DNA of 8,702 nucleotides from an uncultured Collinsella sp. (lineage in GTDB: Bacteria; Actinomycetota; Coriobacteriia; Coriobacteriales; Coriobacteriaceae), in contig CATZTY010000031.1 of the NCBI GenBank assembly GCA_958424475.1, forward strand, positions 1 to 8,702. Direction: 5' to 3'. Below the pieces are notes generated by a model. It worked only from the letters and a program-made list of their open reading frames with translations. It ran no database searches and was not told where the DNA came from. Below, piece after piece: positions 5,118-8,702 of this stretch. Position numbers and translations under genes: made by a program. The stretch's first letter is position 1. The number at the start of each line of letters is the position of its first letter.

Positions 5118-8100
5118 TTAGCTCATCTTGCCCATCACCTCGAGCAAGTCCTCGTACGTTGCCACGTTGTGGTAGCGCACATCACTGGTGCTCATTTCGT
5201 TGAAGAGCTTCTTGGCGCATGCGATTTTGGCGTTCTCCACGCCGGAAAGTTCCATCGAGTCCATGGTTCCCTTGGTCTCGGCGATAAAGAACACGTGGCG
5301 CACGCTGCCCTCCTTGAAGGCGATAGCCCAGTCGGGGGCATAGTTGCCTACCGGCGTGGGAATCTGGAATGTGCGAGGCAGCTTGGCGTAGACCGCTACC
5401 TCGGCGGCGGCGTCCATGTCCTCGGCAAACTTGCGCTCGCCGTCAGAATCCGGGAACACGAAACGCTGAATGTTCTTCTTCGCCTCGTACGCCTTACTCG
5501 CGTTGTCTGGCATGCGCTCGGTGAAGATCGCCTCGTCATAGGCATCGTCTATCTCGTGGTAGCTGATGTGCTCCACGATCATCGTTGCCTTCTCGGAGAC
5601 GATGAGCGCGGCGGCCTTCTTGATGAACTCCTCGGGATTCACGCGGTAGAGCCTAAAGACGTTGGCGTCAATTCCCGCGAGAATAGCGGCGGCGCTCCTA
5701 CGAGTGATGGCAGCAGCTTGTGCAACCTCACCGACGAGGTCATACGTAACGCCAACGGTAGAGGTTCCCGCATCCACGTCATGCGTCTCGGTACCCGTGC
5801 GCCCAAAGGACGAGCCACCCTCGACCTCGCCACGAGTTGCCTCGGCCTTCTGGTCGCCAATCGTAAGCACGTACTGCAGCTTGCTCACACGCAGGTCGCT
5901 GTTGATGCGCGCGATTGCCTTGCGGCGCAGCTCGTCATCAGAGAAGCTCACGGTGTAGGCATGCTTGCGGTTGATCCGGCTCCAAAGCTCCTTGAACTCC
6001 TTCTTGGCGAAGTTGTCCGTGAGCGAGTTCTCCGTCACCTTTTCCTCGGCCCGGCCAATCATGCCATCGAGGGCATGGGCGTCATAGACGCTCCTCACCA
6101 GGGATTCGACCGCCTTGGCATGCGCCTCATCCGCTATGTCCTCCGGCAGCATTGACACGAATTGCTCAACGAACGCCCCCGCGCCCGCGGCCTCCCTGAA
6201 GGCGTCCGTTGGCCTATCGTCCTCGTCGATGAAGTCCGCTTTGTAAAGGGCCTTGTAGACACGCTTGGACTCGTACTCGGTAAAGAGCACGGACCGGCCG
6301 TCGACAACGATGTCGGCCCCGCTGAACAGGTTGGCCTCGACCTTCTTGGGACGCTCGCGCAGGCTCTTGCTGATGTCGGTTTGCAGGTCGCGCACAAACG
6401 TCTCGTAGCTCTCGGACGCACTAACTGTGAGCAGGTTCACGCGGTGCACCTCATCGGGCCCCAGCAAGACCGCATCCTGGCGGTTGCCCCATTGGTCAAC
6501 CGAGAGGCGCATGCCGCGACCCACCTCCTGACGCTTGGAGGTCTCGGAGCCCGACTCCTTGAGCGTGCAGATCTGGAAGATGTTGGGGTTGTCCCAACCC
6601 TCGCGAAGCGCCGAGTGGCTGAAGATGAAGCGCACGGGCTCATCGAACGAGAGCAGCTTCTCCTTGTCGCGCAGGATCAGGTCATAGCCACGCCGTGCGT
6701 CGTCGTCGTTGATGCCAATACTATCCTCGCGCTCGGCCTTCTTCTCGACCTTGGACTCGACGGCGTTGCCCTTTTTATCCACCGAGAAGTAGCCGCTGTG
6801 AACCGCATGGGCGTCATCGCGTCGCAGGTAGTTGAGATAGCTTGGGTCATACGCGTCGTCCGTGGTGGGATGCGTCACGCGCTCGGCAATGGCCGCCGCA
6901 TATTCTTCCTCGAAGATCTTGCCGTAGCCCACGGTCTCGCCGTTGCCGGAAAGGTCGCGATACTTCGCCACCTCATCGATGAAGAACAGCGAAAGACACT
7001 TGATGCCACGGCGGAACAGAGTCTCCTCCTTCTGGAGGTGGCTCTTAATAGTCTCGCGAATCTGAATGCGCTGGATGTCATCAGCCGCGGAGTCGCAGTA
7101 GACCTCGCCCATATAGATGCGGCCATTGTCGCCAATGGAGCTGTCCAGGAAGCGGACGTAACCGGGACGCCCGTCCTGCGGCGGCACCACGCCATCGTTG
7201 CCGCTTGCGATGGTGTAGCCGCGGTACGCTTCGAGCTTGGTGGACCCGCTTGCGTCATAGACGCTATCGCCCTCGCAAAAACGCTGGGTCTTCTTGCGGA
7301 CCTTGCCGCCCGCGCTCATGTACTTGAACTCGATGACGGCCTCTGGGGCACGGCTCTTGCTCACAACGATGTCACGCAGGTAGAGATAGCCGTCGGTGCC
7401 GCGCATGTTTTTGAGCGAGAAGCCCTTGACCTCGATGCGCTTGACGAGTTTCTGGTTGTAGGCGTCCAGGGCGTCCAAGGCATACACCAGGTCGTGCTTC
7501 TCCTTGTGCGTTGCCGAATAGTTCAGCACGAACAGTGGGTTGAAGCGGGCGATGCCCTTCTGGGTCGCGCTCCCCTTCTTTCCCATCTTCTGGGGCTCGT
7601 CGCAGATGACGATGGGGCGGTTCGCAGCGATGACGTCGATTGGCCTGCGGCTGCTGAACTCGTCGCGCTCGTCGAAGATGATGCGCGCCGCCTTGTTCTT
7701 GGCGCCCTCCTTCATCGACGCGTTGAACGCCTGCATGTTGATGACCATGCAGTTGGCGTCGCTCGATTGGGAATACGCATCCAGCTCGGTCAGGTTGTCC
7801 GAGTCGTATATGAAGAACCTGATCCTCTTGTGGTATTGGGAGAAGAAGTGCTCCTGGGTGTTCTCCAAGCTCTTGGCCACGCCCTCGCGGATGGCGACCG
7901 ATGGCACCACCACGATGAACTTGCACCAGCCGTACAGGCGGTTGAGCTCGAGCATCGTCTTGGTGTAGACGTAGGTCTTGCCGGTGCCCGCCTCCATCTC
8001 GACGTCCAGCTGGCAGGCTCCCATGCCGCAGAAAAGCTCCTCCGACTCGGGAATCTGGTTGCGTCGCTGCACTGCGCGCACGTTTGCCAGTATGTCGGCG

Positions 8101-8300
8101 CCCGAAAGCGCGACGGGCGCGTTGGCATAGCCCTCGGTGCTCTCGTCGCCGAAGTCGATCTCACCCTGCGCGTGCTTTGGCTTTCGGCCCAGATCGCGCA
8201 GGTAGATGGAGGCGTCCTGGTTGGGCTGCCCCTCGAAGACTGAGGTCACTGCGTCTGCGGCGTCGGTTTGATACTGTTGAACTTTGAACTTGAACTTCAT
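5118..8300 (-). CDS. res: Type III restriction endonuclease subunit Res (SF2 helicase-nuclease)
   Basis: The 1060-residue protein is the motor-nuclease subunit of a type III restriction-modification system. It works with Mod, uses ATP, and cuts DNA when unmethylated asymmetric sites are met. Superfamily 2 motifs run in order: motif I EAGTGKTY (103-110, with K108 and T109), motif II DEPQ (234-237), motif III SAT (262-264), and the family-typical ALREGWDNPN (564-573) and QEVGRGMRL (591-599) for motifs V and VI. The type III signature DALDAYNQKLVKRI (276-289) is present. The C-terminal PD-(D/E)XK nuclease shows PD (989-990) and ETK (1008-1010), so cleavage should be intact. Length is at the upper side of the usual 900-1050. 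There is no frameshift. The start ATG lies 9 bases after the mod stop, and the ribosome binding sequence AAGGCG overlaps that stop, which indicates translational coupling. Confidence 0.95.
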   Translation of the reverse strand: MKFKFKVQQYQTDAADAVTSVFEGQPNQDASIYLRDLGRKPKHAQGEIDFGDESTEGYANAPVALSGADILANVRAVQRRNQIPESEELFCGMGACQLDVEMEAGTGKTYVYTKTMLELNRLYGWCKFIVVVPSVAIREGVAKSLENTQEHFFSQYHKRIRFFIYDSDNLTELDAYSQSSDANCMVINMQAFNASMKEGAKNKAARIIFDERDEFSSRRPIDVIAANRPIVICDEPQKMGKKGSATQKGIARFNPLFVLNYSATHKEKHDLVYALDALDAYNQKLVKRIEVKGFSLKNMRGTDGYLYLRDIVVSKSRAPEAVIEFKYMSAGGKVRKKTQRFCEGDSVYDASGSTKLEAYRGYTIASGNDGVVPPQDGRPGYVRFLDSSIGDNGRIYMGEVYCDSAADDIQRIQIRETIKSHLQKEETLFRRGIKCLSLFFIDEVAKYRDLSGNGETVGYGKIFEEEYAAAIAERVTHPTTDDAYDPSYLNYLRRDDAHAVHSGYFSVDKKGNAVESKVEKKAEREDSIGINDDDARRGYDLILRDKEKLLSFDEPVRFIFSHSALREGWDNPNIFQICTLKESGSETSKRQEVGRGMRLSVDQWGNRQDAVLLGPDEVHRVNLLTVSASESYETFVRDLQTDISKSLRERPKKVEANLFSGADIVVDGRSVLFTEYESKRVYKALYKADFIDEDDRPTDAFREAAGAGAFVEQFVSMLPEDIADEAHAKAVESLVRSVYDAHALDGMIGRAEEKVTENSLTDNFAKKEFKELWSRINRKHAYTVSFSDDELRRKAIARINSDLRVSKLQYVLTIGDQKAEATRGEVEGGSSFGRTGTETHDVDAGTSTVGVTYDLVGEVAQAAAITRRSAAAILAGIDANVFRLYRVNPEEFIKKAAALIVSEKATMIVEHISYHEIDDAYDEAIFTERMPDNASKAYEAKKNIQRFVFPDSDGERKFAEDMDAAAEVAVYAKLPRTFQIPTPVGNYAPDWAIAFKEGSVRHVFFIAETKGTMDSMELSGVENAKIACAKKLFNEMSTSDVRYHNVATYEDLLEVMGKMS

Positions 8301-8303
8301 GTA

Positions 8304-8311
8304 GACGCCTT
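8304..8311 (-). promoter_or_regulatory. Ribosome binding site of res overlapping the mod stop codon
   Basis: On the minus strand the mod stop TAA runs straight into GGCG, giving TAAGGCG about 5-6 bases before the res ATG at 8300. The stop and the ribosome binding site share bases, a common layout for coupled translation of Mod and Res. Confidence 0.55.
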
Positions 8312-8702
8312 AAATCACTTGGGGAACGGTGTCGGGGCTGTAGGTGCGGAAAAGCTCCTCGTAGTTGGCGTGAGTGGCGTCATCGGCCATGGACGAATCG
8401 CGGATAACGGCGTACCAGGGCTTGGCCTTCGCCATCTCCTCGATGGTGTCGGAGCCAACGTTCGCATCGAAGCATGCCGCCAACTTGTCGCCGTCCACGA
8501 AGAAGACTTTCTTGTCGGCGAGCACGCGCTCCTCGATCTTCGCTGAGTACGGGATGCCGAGCTTGGGCAGCACCTCGAAGAGCAAATCAAGGTCGGAGCG
8601 CCCCTCCTTCACGTTGTCGGCGAAGTCGAAGAGGCTTTCCTGGGCGGTCTCGCCAGGCGTGAGGTAGAAGTCCTTGAAGTTCGAGGAGTCGATTCGGAGC
8701 AC
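8310..8702 (-). CDS. mod: C-terminal part of type III modification methyltransferase Mod (5' end outside the window)
   Basis: The frame is open to the window edge; the GTG at the edge is internal, so only the last 131 codons including the stop are seen. They match the conserved end of type III Mod subunits: LRIDSSNFKDFY and TPGE near the start, the LLFEVLPKLGI helix, VFFVDGDKLAACFD, and the closing RDSSMADDATHANYEELF part. Mod methylates adenine in the recognition site and also provides sequence recognition to the Mod-Res complex. The catalytic DPPY motif, the S-adenosylmethionine site and the target recognition domain lie upstream outside the window. Whether the gene carries phase-variable repeats, as many mod genes do, therefore cannot be judged. 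It ends in TAA at 8310-8312, 9 bases before res. Confidence 0.92.
   Translation of the reverse strand: MLRIDSSNFKDFYLTPGETAQESLFDFADNVKEGRSDLDLLFEVLPKLGIPYSAKIEERVLADKKVFFVDGDKLAACFDANVGSDTIEEMAKAKPWYAVIRDSSMADDATHANYEELFRTYSPDTVPQVI

Noticed and set aside
5100..6155. A 351-codon open frame on the plus strand opposite the 3' part of res
   Set aside because: Antisense to the nuclease part of res and biased in composition; no ribosome binding site or family signs.
6162..8243. A 693-codon open frame on the plus strand opposite res
   Set aside because: It lies wholly antisense to a gene with every type III Res motif. Its translation is low-complexity Leu/Val/Ala/Asp/His-rich sequence, typical of the mirror frame of a GC-rich gene.
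1..8702. CRISPR array, tRNA, rRNA or insertion sequence
   Set aside because: Reading through the window showed no regularly spaced repeats, no tRNA-like cloverleaf with TTCGA-type arm in the gaps, no rRNA motifs and no transposase.

Overview
The window is moderately GC-rich bacterial DNA with dense genes, CGC/CTC/GCC-leaning codons and short gaps. It suggests an actinomycete of the Coriobacteriia type (gut relatives of Collinsella). That placement is an impression from codon use and gene types, with no marker gene to prove it. The content is accessory: restriction and defence genes, an orphan nuclease, an ATPase remnant and an unrecognised coiled-coil protein. No rRNA, tRNA, CRISPR array, transposase or integrase is visible.

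Left part (1-1950, plus strand). The window opens inside the 3' end of an AAA ATPase with a DUF4143 C-terminal domain, stopping at 397. A 455-base gap follows. It holds a TTTACC/GGTAAA inverted repeat (424-453), two weak overlapping small ORFs on opposite strands, and a stem-loop plus T-run that reads as an intrinsic terminator (643-690). A DEDDh 3'-5' exonuclease (853-1587) has a good ribosome binding site and its own intrinsic terminator just after its stop (1591-1639). The two terminators are diverged copies of one sequence, including the loop. The gap 1640-1950 holds a possible 40-residue ORF with inverted repeats and an extended -10 promoter candidate leading into the next gene.

Middle (1951-3294, plus). 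One 447-residue protein of unknown function has a hydrophobic stretch followed by a long charged helical, probably coiled-coil, region. Over a third of its Arg codons are AGG/AGA. Its stop overlaps by 4 bases the stop of the convergent gene.

Right part (8702 down to 3291, minus). This is an apparent operon. The 3' end of a type III modification methyltransferase (Mod) is followed after 9 bases by a complete 1060-residue type III restriction subunit (Res: SF2 helicase plus PD-(D/E)XK nuclease). After 123 bases comes a complete 567-residue DUF262-DUF1524 protein of the GmrSD/BrxU/SspE-like nuclease group. Mod and Res would methylate and cleave DNA at a short asymmetric site. The DUF262-DUF1524 protein would add a second restriction activity, commonly against modified DNA. 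The convergent 447-residue protein sits against this cluster and may be a further defence component, but nothing in its sequence proves that. The most interesting points are this unknown gene, the mod-res-DUF262/DUF1524 arrangement and the duplicated terminator.
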